NCBI RefSeq assembly: GCF_001613465.1
Contig: NZ_BDCK01000044.1
Location: forward strand, 1 to 64,000
Length of the DNA: 64,000 nt
From: Nocardia niwae NBRC 108934 = DSM 45340
Lineage (GTDB): Bacteria; Actinomycetota; Actinomycetes; Mycobacteriales; Mycobacteriaceae
Direction: 5' to 3'
The position numbers and the translations under genes were made by a program. Of this stretch, positions 50,576 through 58,427 are shown in pieces. Every line of letters begins with the position of its first letter. Positions within the stretch are counted from its first letter, which is position 1. Below the pieces are notes generated by a model. The model was given only the letters and a program-made list of their open reading frames with translations, had not been told where the DNA came from and did not search any database.

Positions 50576-52575
50576 CGGCCGGTCTCCGCGATCGAGGTGG
50601 GCGCGATATCGAGGCGGAAGGTGCGGGCCGTGCGCAGGTTGTCGATGTAGTCGATCTCGTGGATCGCCCGTCCGGCGGGATCGTTGAGGTAGGCACGGTG
50701 TTCGTCGACCAGGATCAGCGGCGCGGGGGTGCCCTCGGGCACCGGCGCGACGAGCTGGCGCGCCGCCGCGGACTCGCGGCCGGACGCGACGTCGTAGCCG
50801 TGCAGAAAACCGTCCGCGGTGAGGGTCAGCACAGCGGCGCCCTCCCCCGCCGTGTTCGCCGCGACCACCGGCCCGGTGTCCACCAGGGTCCAGGTCTTGC
50901 TCCTGACGTCGAGCACCCACACGCCCCGGCGGCCGGCCTTGGCAACCAGCGTGGCGCTACCGGGGCGATGGAAGAACTCGACCGCGCGGTCGTCGTCCGC
51001 GGTGCCCTGCGGGTAGGGGATCTTCTCGCCGGTGAACACCGCGTTCCGCGCCGTCACCAGCAAGGCGCCGTCGGCGCAGCCGAAGACGACGCCCCGCCTG
51101 GTCACCGCCGAGCCGCGCGGATGCGGACACGGCGGCGCGAGGACCTCCGCTGGCGCGCCGTCCCGAGCCCGGACCTCGATCCGCCCACGAGCGGGCACGG
51201 CCACGAGCAGGCGCTCGGCGTACGGCACGGCGGCTCCGTCCGCGATCGCGCCGCGCTCCGTCCGCGACCCGGCGCCGAGCGCGGACCGGTCCAGCAGCGT
51301 AGTGGCACCCGTCTCGAAAACCACTGCCGTGACGGCACTGTCGGCCCGCACGGCGGATACCGGCCCACCGGTGAGTTCACCCAGATCGCGGGCGGGTGCG
51401 CGGTAATAGTGCACGTGGTCTCCGTGGTCGACCGTCCACGTGCCCGCGTCCACGATTCGCACCGCGTCGCGGGCGGACAGGAACGCGAAACGCCCGTCGG
51501 CGGTCACCCGGTGGACACCGGTCATCCGGCCGAGTTCCTGGATCTCCTCGGTGACGAGGTCGATCACCCGCACGGCGCCGGTCGCGGTGTCGGCGACGAC
51601 GAGACGCGGTTGCGCCTCGCCGGTCTCCTCCGCGCCCGCCACATACCCGTGCGACACCGGTGCGGCGGGCGCGGATTCACCTGTACCGCAGCCGATCAGG
51701 GGCATCAGTGCAACGAGCACCAGGGCGAGGGCCTGCGGTTTCGGGGTCATCCGGAGGGAGCGGATCCGGTCTCGTAGCCAGGACGACAGCGCCGACACGA
51801 AGAACAGGGCGACGGCGGTCGCCGCGATGGTCGCCCCCGCGGCGGTGCGCGCGTGCCACGAGATCAGCAGCCCGGCGAAGGTGGCCAGCGCGCCGAGCGC
51901 CGCGGCGGTGAGCATGATGAGCGGGATGCGGTGGACCCAGTAGACAGCGGCCGCGGGCGGGGCGATGAGCAGGCCGAAGACCAGCAGCGTGCCGACGATG
52001 TGGAACGACGCGACGATCGCCAGCGTCACCAGGCCGATCAGCGCCGCGTTCGCCACGCGGGGGCGCAGTCCGAGGGTGTGCGCCGTGCGCGGGTCGAAGG
52101 TCGACGCGACGAACGCCCGGTAGCCCAGCAGCGAGATCGCCGCCGCGAGCACCGAAGCCGCCGCCAGATACCACAGGTCCCGGGCGCCGACGGCGAGGAC
52201 GTCACCGAAGAGGAAGCCGGTCAGGTCGACCGCGAACGAGGGTGAACGCGACACGATGATCACACCCGTCGACAGCATCCCGACGAACAGCAATCCGATG
52301 CCGGTGTCCGCGGCGAACCTGGTCCCCCGCCCGAGCACCGAGACCCCTACCGCCATCGCCGCGGCGCTGAAGGCCGCGCCCAGCAACAGGTTTCCGCCGA
52401 GCAGCGCGGCGATCGCGACTCCGGGCAGCATGCCGTGCGCCATCGCGTCGCTGAGAAACGCCATGCCGCGCACCACCACCCAGGTGCCCGCCAGCGCGCA
52501 CAGGCACGAGACGAGCAATCCGCCCCACAACGCCCGCTGCACGAACGACACCTCGAACGGGGCCAACCACTCCAT
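50572..52575 (-). CDS. aztB: zinc ABC permease fused to an AztD-like domain
   Basis: One uninterrupted 667-residue frame. Residues 1-275 are a ZnuB/AztB-type permease with eight to nine helices (VVVRGMAFLSDAMAHGMLPG, SFHIVGTLLVFGLLIAPPAA). Met276 then begins what looks like a lipoprotein signal (TPKPQALALVLVALMPLIGC, Cys296). It is followed by an AztD-like propeller with His-rich DHGDHVHYYRAP and CPHPRGSAVTRRGVVFGCAD. No ribosome site precedes Met276, so fusion is likelier than two genes. The former signal helix would put the propeller outside the membrane. Expression should be Zur-controlled from 52591-52609. Confidence 0.82.
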   Translation of the reverse strand: MEWLAPFEVSFVQRALWGGLLVSCLCALAGTWVVVRGMAFLSDAMAHGMLPGVAIAALLGGNLLLGAAFSAAAMAVGVSVLGRGTRFAADTGIGLLFVGMLSTGVIIVSRSPSFAVDLTGFLFGDVLAVGARDLWYLAAASVLAAAISLLGYRAFVASTFDPRTAHTLGLRPRVANAALIGLVTLAIVASFHIVGTLLVFGLLIAPPAAAVYWVHRIPLIMLTAAALGALATFAGLLISWHARTAAGATIAATAVALFFVSALSSWLRDRIRSLRMTPKPQALALVLVALMPLIGCGTGESAPAAPVSHGYVAGAEETGEAQPRLVVADTATGAVRVIDLVTEEIQELGRMTGVHRVTADGRFAFLSARDAVRIVDAGTWTVDHGDHVHYYRAPARDLGELTGGPVSAVRADSAVTAVVFETGATTLLDRSALGAGSRTERGAIADGAAVPYAERLLVAVPARGRIEVRARDGAPAEVLAPPCPHPRGSAVTRRGVVFGCADGALLVTARNAVFTGEKIPYPQGTADDDRAVEFFHRPGSATLVAKAGRRGVWVLDVRSKTWTLVDTGPVVAANTAGEGAAVLTLTADGFLHGYDVASGRESAAARQLVAPVPEGTPAPLILVDEHRAYLNDPAGRAIHEIDYIDNLRTARTFRLDIAPTSIAETGR

Positions 52576-52590
52576 GACGCAGCACTCTAC

Positions 52591-52609
52591 AATGATAACG
52601 GTTTTCATT
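52591..52609. promoter_or_regulatory. Zur box between aztA and aztB
   Basis: AATGATAACGGTTTTCATT is a 19-bp near-palindrome (one mismatch between arms). It closely resembles actinobacterial Zur sites (TGaAAAtCatTTTCA type). It lies in the 58-base gap between the divergent aztB and aztA starts, so Zn-Zur would repress both directions. Confidence 0.75.
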
Positions 52610-52633
52610 TCAATGAGATGATCGGAGCTTGCC

Positions 52634-53320
52634 ATGCCGCCGCCCGCTGTCCACGTCGCCGAAGTGACGGCCGGTTACCGAGGACGTCCGGTGCTGCGCG
52701 AGTTCACCGCCGCGATCCCGGCCGGGCAGGTGACCGCACTCGTCGGCCCCAACGGTTCGGGCAAGTCCACCCTGCTCGGCGTCCTTGCCGGGGTCATCAC
52801 GCCCACCGGGGGAACCGTGCGCCGGGAACATCTGCGCCGCCCGGCATTCGTCGTGCAACACAGCACCGTTCCCGCGACCCTGCCGATCACCGTCCGCGAG
52901 ACGGTCGCCATGGGACGCTGGGCACACCGCGGCGCGTGGCGGCGGCTCACCCGGCAGGATCGCGCCGTCGTGGTCGCATGCCTGGACCGGATGGCCATCG
53001 CCGACCTGGCCGAGCGGCGGCTCGACACCCTCTCCGGAGGTCAGCGTCAACGTGCGCTGCTGGCACAGGCTCTCGCCCACGAGTCCGACTTGCTCCTGCT
53101 CGACGAACCGGCCACCGGCCTGGACTCGGCCGCACGGCAGGAGATCAACGACGCGATCCACCTCATTCGGGCGCAGGGCGTGACGGTTGTCCACGCGACG
53201 CACAGCTACGAGGACGCCCTGCGCGCCGACCACTGCCTGCTGCTGCGGGACGGCCGCAGCGCAGGCGAGGGCGATCCGCGCACCGTCCTGCGCGGGCAGC
53301 TCCCCTCAGTGTCGGACTAG
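52634..53320 (+). CDS. aztA: zinc ABC transporter ATPase
   Basis: A 228-residue ATPase of the ZnuC/AztA type. Walker A is GPNGSGKST, the Q-loop lies in FVVQHSTVPATLPITVRETV, the signature is LSGGQRQRAL, Walker B is LLLLDEPATGLD and the H-loop is HATHSYEDAL. It energises the AztB channel at the cytoplasmic face. CGGAGC precedes ATG 52634. It is divergent from the permease-fusion operon and shares the Zur box with it. Confidence 0.9.
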   Translation: MPPPAVHVAEVTAGYRGRPVLREFTAAIPAGQVTALVGPNGSGKSTLLGVLAGVITPTGGTVRREHLRRPAFVVQHSTVPATLPITVRETVAMGRWAHRGAWRRLTRQDRAVVVACLDRMAIADLAERRLDTLSGGQRQRALLAQALAHESDLLLLDEPATGLDSAARQEINDAIHLIRAQGVTVVHATHSYEDALRADHCLLLRDGRSAGEGDPRTVLRGQLPSVSD

Positions 53321-54516
53321 CGCGGTACGCCGGGCATTCCGGCGAAAAGGATCTGAAAGACCTTGGGCGAGTTGGGCGTGACCGTGGTGGACGGAGTGAA
53401 CGGCGCGCCCTCGGCGGTATCGGTGACCACGTAGTCGGCGTGGCTATCGGGAACTCGGTCGAGGATTCCGCCACAGCGCGGCCCTCCGGTCGCGTTCACC
53501 TTGGGCAGGTCCTCCGGGTAACTGTAAGGTCGCGCCCCATACATGAAGCTCGCGTTGAAGATGGCGCCGGGCTTGTTGCCTCCGATGATGGCCTCGGCCG
53601 CGGGAAGCGCTCTCGCGATGCCGACGACGACGCAGTACAGCACGGGTGAATATGTGTCGAGCAGCGAAGCGGTCGGTCGCAGGGTCGCCGGCAGCGCGGT
53701 GAGGTCCGGCTCGTTGTCCGTGAGCGTCGACCGGGTGGTGTCGGCCAGGCCGATGAGGGTGAGCAGCACGGCGTCCAGGTCTGCCGCGCCCTGGGCGATC
53801 GTCCCGCCGGTCGCGGTCGCGTTGTCCGCCGTGCGCAGCAGATCGGGGGCGGTGTCGGCGTAGAGCCCGGTGACCTGCCCTGCGGAGGAGAGATCGCGCC
53901 GCAGCGCGGGCAGGCTCGGGTTGATCTGGCGCAGGTAGTCGTCGGCACGCGCGAGCAGATCGCCGAGCCGGTCGCCGCGTCCCTGCAGCGCGGCGCCCAA
54001 CGCGGCCAGTGTGGCGTTGAGCTTGCCCGGTTCGACCTGCGCCAGGATGTCGCTCAAGCGCTGGAACAGCGTATTGAACTCCACCGTCACCGATTCCGCG
54101 TGGATCGTCGATCCTGGGCGCATGGGAGTCGGCGAGGGATTGCCCGGTACGACGAAATTCACATACTTCGCGCCGAATACGGTGGTGGAGCGGATATCCA
54201 CCGTCGCATTGGCCGGCACCAACCGCAGCAGTTCGGGATCGAGTGCCAGACGCAGACGGGCCCGGTCGCCCTGGAATTCGACGGCGCGCACCCGGCCGAG
54301 TTCGACGCCCCGCATCCGCACCTTGACATCGGCGTCGAGCACCAGTCCCGTACGCGGGGTCTCGACGGTGAGCGGTACCGTCGGACGGAAACGCCCGGCG
54401 TACATCGCCACGGCGACCACGACGACCGCGGTGACGAGCAGGATCAGCACCGCGCCCGCGATCTTCAACCGCAGCAGCCGCCACGTCACCAGCATCGTCT
54501 GCCTGCCGAAATTCAT
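53317..54516 (-). CDS. orphan MCE-family protein
   Basis: A 399-residue Mce protein. A single N-terminal helix (KIAGAVLILLVTAVVVVAVA) is followed by the MlaD/MCE domain (about 45-130: TGLVLDADVKVRMRGVELGR, then VFGAKYVNFVVP) and the helical Cholesterol_uptake1 region (FQRLSDILAQVEPGKLNATL, and so on). Mce proteins form hexameric tubes that carry sterols or lipids across the envelope, normally encoded as six mce genes with two yrbE permeases. Here a single copy stands without yrbE, beside the sterol-related CYP51 gene, so it may work with another operon's permease. GTG 54528 is an alternative start. Confidence 0.82.
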   Translation of the reverse strand: MNFGRQTMLVTWRLLRLKIAGAVLILLVTAVVVVAVAMYAGRFRPTVPLTVETPRTGLVLDADVKVRMRGVELGRVRAVEFQGDRARLRLALDPELLRLVPANATVDIRSTTVFGAKYVNFVVPGNPSPTPMRPGSTIHAESVTVEFNTLFQRLSDILAQVEPGKLNATLAALGAALQGRGDRLGDLLARADDYLRQINPSLPALRRDLSSAGQVTGLYADTAPDLLRTADNATATGGTIAQGAADLDAVLLTLIGLADTTRSTLTDNEPDLTALPATLRPTASLLDTYSPVLYCVVVGIARALPAAEAIIGGNKPGAIFNASFMYGARPYSYPEDLPKVNATGGPRCGGILDRVPDSHADYVVTDTAEGAPFTPSTTVTPNSPKVFQILFAGMPGVPR

Positions 54517-54649
54517 CTTCGAATCCACCGATCACTTCGTGCAGCGGGCTGCGCGGAGACGGCGGCATCCCGCAGCCACCGCGTCCGGCGTACGCGACGG
54601 CGGCCGTCGGCCGCGCCTTGCCGGACGCTCGCTATCCGTAGTACTGTCC

Positions 54650-54661
54650 AGACACGTGTCC
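54650..54661. promoter_or_regulatory. shared 12-bp operator, CYP51 copy
   Basis: AGACACGTGTCC lies 40 bases before the CYP51 start and contains the perfect palindrome GACACGTGTC. It differs by one base from 63728-63739 and from the reverse complement of 63437-63448. With the copy at 63437-63448 it shares the longer word GTCCAGACACRTGTCCA. Confidence 0.65.
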
Positions 54662-54700
54662 ATCATAAAACTTGGACACTTATCTGGGGAAGGATTTCCA

Positions 54701-56065
54701 ATGACTCTGGTGAAACCACAGCGGGTATCCGGAGGCGACCACGAGCACGGTCATCTGGAGGAGTTCCGCGTCGACCCGATCGGGCTGATGCGCCGGGTCC
54801 GCGCGGAGTGCGGCGACGTGGGCTCGTTCGACCTGGCCGGGCGCCAGGTCATCCTGCTGTCCGGCGCGGAGGCCAACGAATTCTTCTTCCGCTCCGGCGA
54901 CGACGACCTCGACCAGGCCGCCGCCTACCCCTTCATGAAGCCCATCTTCGGCGAGGGCGTCGTCTTCGACGCCAGCCCGGAACGCCGCAAGGAGATGCTG
55001 CACAACCAGGCGCTACGCGCCGAGCACATGCGCGGGCACGCGGCGACCATCGCCCGCGAGGTCGAGCGGATGCTGGCGCGATGGGGCGACGAGGGCGAGA
55101 TCGACCTGCTGGACTTCTTCGCCGAATTGACCATCTATACCTCCTCGGCCTGCCTGATCGGCGTGAAATTCCGCAACGACCTCGACGACCGCTTCGCGCA
55201 TCTGTACCACGACCTGGAACGCGGCACCGACGCGCTGGCCTACGTCGACCCGTACGCCCCGATCGAGAGCTTCCGCCGCCGCGACCAGGCACGAGCCGAG
55301 CTGGTCGAGCTGGTCCAGGCGATCATGGATCGCCGGGCCGCCGACCCGCCGACCGGCAAGGACGACCGGGACATGCTCGACGTGCTCATCTCGATCCCGG
55401 GCGACGACGGCACACCGCGCTTCAGCGCCAGCGAGATCACCGGCATCTTCATCTCCATGATGTTCGCCGGCCACCACACCACCTCCGGCACGGCGGCCTG
55501 GACGATCATCGAACTGCTGCGTCATCCCGAGGTGCTCGGCCAGGTGGTCGCCGAGCTCGACGAGCTGTACGCCGACGGCTCGGACATCAGTTTCGGCGCG
55601 CTGCGCCAGATACCGATGCTGGAATCCGTGCTCAAGGAGACGCTGCGCCTGCACCCGCCGCTGATCATCCTGATGCGGGTGGCGCGAGGCGAATTCGACG
55701 TCTGCGGACATCGGATCGAGCCGGGCGACCACGTCGCCGCCACGCCCGCGATCTCGAACCGGATCCCGGAGGACTTCCCCGATCCGGACGCGTTCGATCC
55801 GGGCCGCTACCTCGATCCCGATCAGGCCGACCTGGTCAACCGCTGGACCTGGATTCCGTTCGGCGCGGGCCGCCACCGCTGCGTCGGCTCGGCGTTCGCG
55901 CTGATGCAGCTGAAGGCGATCTTCTCGTTGCTGCTGCGGGACTGGGAGTTCGAGATGACCCAGCCGTCGGACAGCTACCGTAACGATCACTCCAAGATGG
56001 TCGTGCAGCTCGCGCAGCCCTGCACCGTCCGCTACCGCAGGCGCCGCAGGGACGACATCGGCTGA
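54701..56065 (+). CDS. cyp51: sterol 14-alpha-demethylase, CYP51
   Basis: A 454-residue P450, close to the 451 of M. tuberculosis CYP51. The I-helix is FAGHHTTSGTAAW (His-Thr in place of the usual acid-Thr, a CYP51 hallmark). The ExxR motif is ETLR, and haem-ligand Cys394 lies in FGAGRHRCVGSAF, at the same residue number as in the M. tuberculosis enzyme. The B'-helix region AAAYPFMKPIFGEGVVFDA is conserved. It removes the 14-alpha-methyl group of lanosterol-type sterols; the physiological substrate in these bacteria is uncertain. GGGGAAGGA precedes the start. A TetR-type operator lies 40 bases upstream. Confidence 0.9.
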   Translation: MTLVKPQRVSGGDHEHGHLEEFRVDPIGLMRRVRAECGDVGSFDLAGRQVILLSGAEANEFFFRSGDDDLDQAAAYPFMKPIFGEGVVFDASPERRKEMLHNQALRAEHMRGHAATIAREVERMLARWGDEGEIDLLDFFAELTIYTSSACLIGVKFRNDLDDRFAHLYHDLERGTDALAYVDPYAPIESFRRRDQARAELVELVQAIMDRRAADPPTGKDDRDMLDVLISIPGDDGTPRFSASEITGIFISMMFAGHHTTSGTAAWTIIELLRHPEVLGQVVAELDELYADGSDISFGALRQIPMLESVLKETLRLHPPLIILMRVARGEFDVCGHRIEPGDHVAATPAISNRIPEDFPDPDAFDPGRYLDPDQADLVNRWTWIPFGAGRHRCVGSAFALMQLKAIFSLLLRDWEFEMTQPSDSYRNDHSKMVVQLAQPCTVRYRRRRRDDIG

Positions 56066-56087
56066 CGGCGCGACCGGGCGCGCGAAA

Positions 56088-56110
56088 GCTCCCCGCCGCC
56101 GACGGGGAGC
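56088..56110. terminator. bidirectional hairpin between CYP51 and the CYP125-like gene
   Basis: GCTCCCCG (56088-56095) pairs with CGGGGAGC (56103-56110) around a seven-base loop. It lies in the 55-base gap between two convergent stops, so it can serve both transcripts. Confidence 0.65.
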
Positions 56111-56120
56111 CCGCCCGGAT

Positions 56121-57347
56121 CTATTCGTATCGCACGCGCCAGCTCTTGATGCCGTTGATCCACCCTGACCGCAATCGCACGGGATCGGCGACCTCACGCA
56201 GATCGGGCATCGCGTCGGCGATGGCGTTGAACATGAGATCGATCTCCAGTCGCGCCAGGTTCGCGCCCACGCAGTAGTGCGCACCGGTGCCCCCGAAACC
56301 CACGTGCGGGTTCGGATCGCGCAGCACATCGAACGTGAACGGGTCCGCGAAGCCCTCCTCGTCGAAATTCGCCGAGCTGTAGAACAATCCGAGCCGCTGA
56401 CCCTGCCGAATGTGCTGACCGCCCAGCTCCAGGTCTTGCGTCGCGGTGCGCTGGAAGGCGGTCACCGGCGTGGCCCACCGGACGATCTCGTCGGGCGCGG
56501 TGCGCGGACGCCGCTGCCGGTAGATCTCCCACTGCTCGGGATGGTCGACGAACGCCTTCATCCCATGTGTGATGGCGTTGCGCGTGGTCTCGTTGCCCGC
56601 CACGGCGAGCAGGATGACGAAGAAGCCGAATTCGTCGGAGCCGAGCGCCTCGCCGTCGACGTCGGCGTGCACCAACTCGCTCACGATGTCGCCCACCGGG
56701 CAGGCGCGGCGCTGCTCGGCCATGTTCCAGGCGTAGCCGAGGATTTCCGTGGAGGCCATGGCGGGATCGCCGTACTCGGGGTCGTCGTAGTTGAGCATCT
56801 GGTTGGACCAGTCGAACAGCTTGCGCCGATCCGACTGCGGCACGCCGATCAGCTCGGCGATCGCCTGCAATGGCAGCTCGCAGGCCACCTGCTCGACGAA
56901 GTCGCCGCCGCCGCGCTCCTTCGCCTCGTGCACGATCCGCTCGGCGCGTTCGGTGAGCGCCGCGCGCAGGCTCTCCACGGCCCGCGGGGTGAAACCCTTG
57001 GAGATGATCCGCCGGATCTTGGAGTGCTTGGGCGGGTCCATGTTCACCAGCAGAGCGCCGGTGAGCGACATCTGCTCCGGTGTGATGTCGCCGGGCAGGC
57101 GGATGATGGCCCCTTTGCGCTCCGAGGAGAACAGCTCCGGGTGCTTCGAGATCTCCTTGATGTCGGCGAGCTTGCTGACCACCCAGTAGCCGCCGTCCCG
57201 GAAACCACCGGAGGACTCGTCGGACTGCGCGTTCCACCACACCGGAGCGGTCCGGCGCAGCTGCGCGAATTCTTCGACCGGACTCCGGTCCTCCCACAGC
57301 GCCGGGTCGGTGAAGTCCCATCCGACCGGTAATGCCGGTGCTGCCAT
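56121..57347 (-). CDS. CYP125-like cytochrome P450
   Basis: A 408-residue P450 very similar in pattern to M. tuberculosis CYP125, the steroid C26 hydroxylase. Shared segments are FTDPALWEDRSPVEEFAQLR, ISKGFTPRAVESL, DFVEQVACELPLQAIAELIG, AVAGNETTRNAITHGM (I-helix), DEIVRWATPVTAFQRTA and haem loop NPHVGFGGTGAHYCVGANLA. It probably oxidises a sterol side chain with electrons from the operon's ferredoxin. AGGAGG overlapping the preceding gene's stop (57350) sets the start. It is the last gene of the seven-gene operon. Confidence 0.88.
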   Translation of the reverse strand: MAAPALPVGWDFTDPALWEDRSPVEEFAQLRRTAPVWWNAQSDESSGGFRDGGYWVVSKLADIKEISKHPELFSSERKGAIIRLPGDITPEQMSLTGALLVNMDPPKHSKIRRIISKGFTPRAVESLRAALTERAERIVHEAKERGGGDFVEQVACELPLQAIAELIGVPQSDRRKLFDWSNQMLNYDDPEYGDPAMASTEILGYAWNMAEQRRACPVGDIVSELVHADVDGEALGSDEFGFFVILLAVAGNETTRNAITHGMKAFVDHPEQWEIYRQRRPRTAPDEIVRWATPVTAFQRTATQDLELGGQHIRQGQRLGLFYSSANFDEEGFADPFTFDVLRDPNPHVGFGGTGAHYCVGANLARLEIDLMFNAIADAMPDLREVADPVRLRSGWINGIKSWRVRYE

Positions 57348-57349
57348 TG

Positions 57350-58426
57350 CTACCTCCTAGATGAAACGGGCAAGCCGGTCAGCGCGGCGGCGGCGCGCCC
57401 CGCCACGAGCGGCAGCTCGAGATAGGTCCGCACGCCCGGCGGGGCGGCGACCACGTAGGGAATCGAGTTCACGCAGTGCATGGCCGTGGCGACGATGCCG
57501 GGGTTGCGAGCCAGGCCCGCGGCCGCGCTGTGCGCGTGCATGCCGGTGAACGTCACCGTCGCGCCGGGATCACCGACGATCTCGACCTCGTATCGCTCGC
57601 CCGCCGGTCCGAACGTCCAGGCCGGATAAAGGTTCTCGGTACCCATGAACCAGTTCACCGCGGCCGTGATCACCGGCGCGCCACGAACGGTCCCCTGCCA
57701 GCGGAAGCGCTGGGCGGCGACGCGTCCCGGCGCGATCGGGCCGATGGGCGACTCGATCGGCGCGGTGGCCACCGCCGTTTCGTGCGTCACCCGCAATCGC
57801 TCGTCGAGCGCGATGCCAAGCGCATCGGCGATCATCCACACCGACTGGCTGTAGCCGCCCGCGAGCACATCCGCCATCACGCTGCTCGCGGCCTGCTCCG
57901 GCGTCGCGCCGAACAGCATCCAGTCGCGGACCACCTCGGGCGCGCCGTAGGTGCGGATGTCGGAGAACTCTTCGGCGCGGACCGCGGTGATCTGCCCCGA
58001 CAGCGCCGACACCACCAGCGGGATCTTCTCGGTGATGCCGCCGGGGTGTATTCCGGTGCCGTGCAGGGTGACTCCGGCGGCACGGCACAGCTCGTCGTAT
58101 CGCTGCCGCTCCGCGCGGCGCGGATGGAACCAGCCCAGCGGCGTGACGACGTTCTTGCCGGACCGCAAGATCGCGCGCACCGTCTCGGTGTGGGCCACGA
58201 AAGGGCTGTACAGCACACAGTCGGCCGGTGTGGCGAGCAGACGATCGGCGTCGGCGGTCGCGAACACCCCGATCGGCGGGCGTCCGACCAGCTCACCCAA
58301 GTCGATGCCGTCTTTGTCCGGGCTGTGCACCCACGCTCCGGCCAATTCCAGCTCCGGATGGTCGAGAATGCCCTCGATGGCGGCCCGCCCGACCCCGCCG
58401 GTCGCCCATTGGATCACCCGGATCAC
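57350..58426 (-). CDS. NAD(P)H-dependent reductase with DapB-like N-terminus
   Basis: A 358-residue Rossmann-fold protein: MIRVIQWATGGVGRAAIEGI with the cofactor motif, then ELELAGAWVHSPDKDGIDLG, SGKNVVTPLGW and LHGTGIHPGGITEKIPLVVS. This matches the dihydrodipicolinate-reductase-like group found in actinobacterial sterol and lipid loci, not true DapB (too long and lacking its His motif). GTG 58426 lies one base after the ligase stop. It probably reduces an intermediate of the same pathway; the reaction is unknown. Confidence 0.78.
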   Translation of the reverse strand: MIRVIQWATGGVGRAAIEGILDHPELELAGAWVHSPDKDGIDLGELVGRPPIGVFATADADRLLATPADCVLYSPFVAHTETVRAILRSGKNVVTPLGWFHPRRAERQRYDELCRAAGVTLHGTGIHPGGITEKIPLVVSALSGQITAVRAEEFSDIRTYGAPEVVRDWMLFGATPEQAASSVMADVLAGGYSQSVWMIADALGIALDERLRVTHETAVATAPIESPIGPIAPGRVAAQRFRWQGTVRGAPVITAAVNWFMGTENLYPAWTFGPAGERYEVEIVGDPGATVTFTGMHAHSAAAGLARNPGIVATAMHCVNSIPYVVAAPPGVRTYLELPLVAGRAAAALTGLPVSSRR

Positions 58427-58427
58427 G

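Noticed and set aside
51748-51750. Internal ATG as a separate aztD start
   Set aside because: The sequence before it (GCTCCCTCCGG) is not a ribosome site, and the frame from the permease is open throughout, so fusion is the better reading, though not proven.
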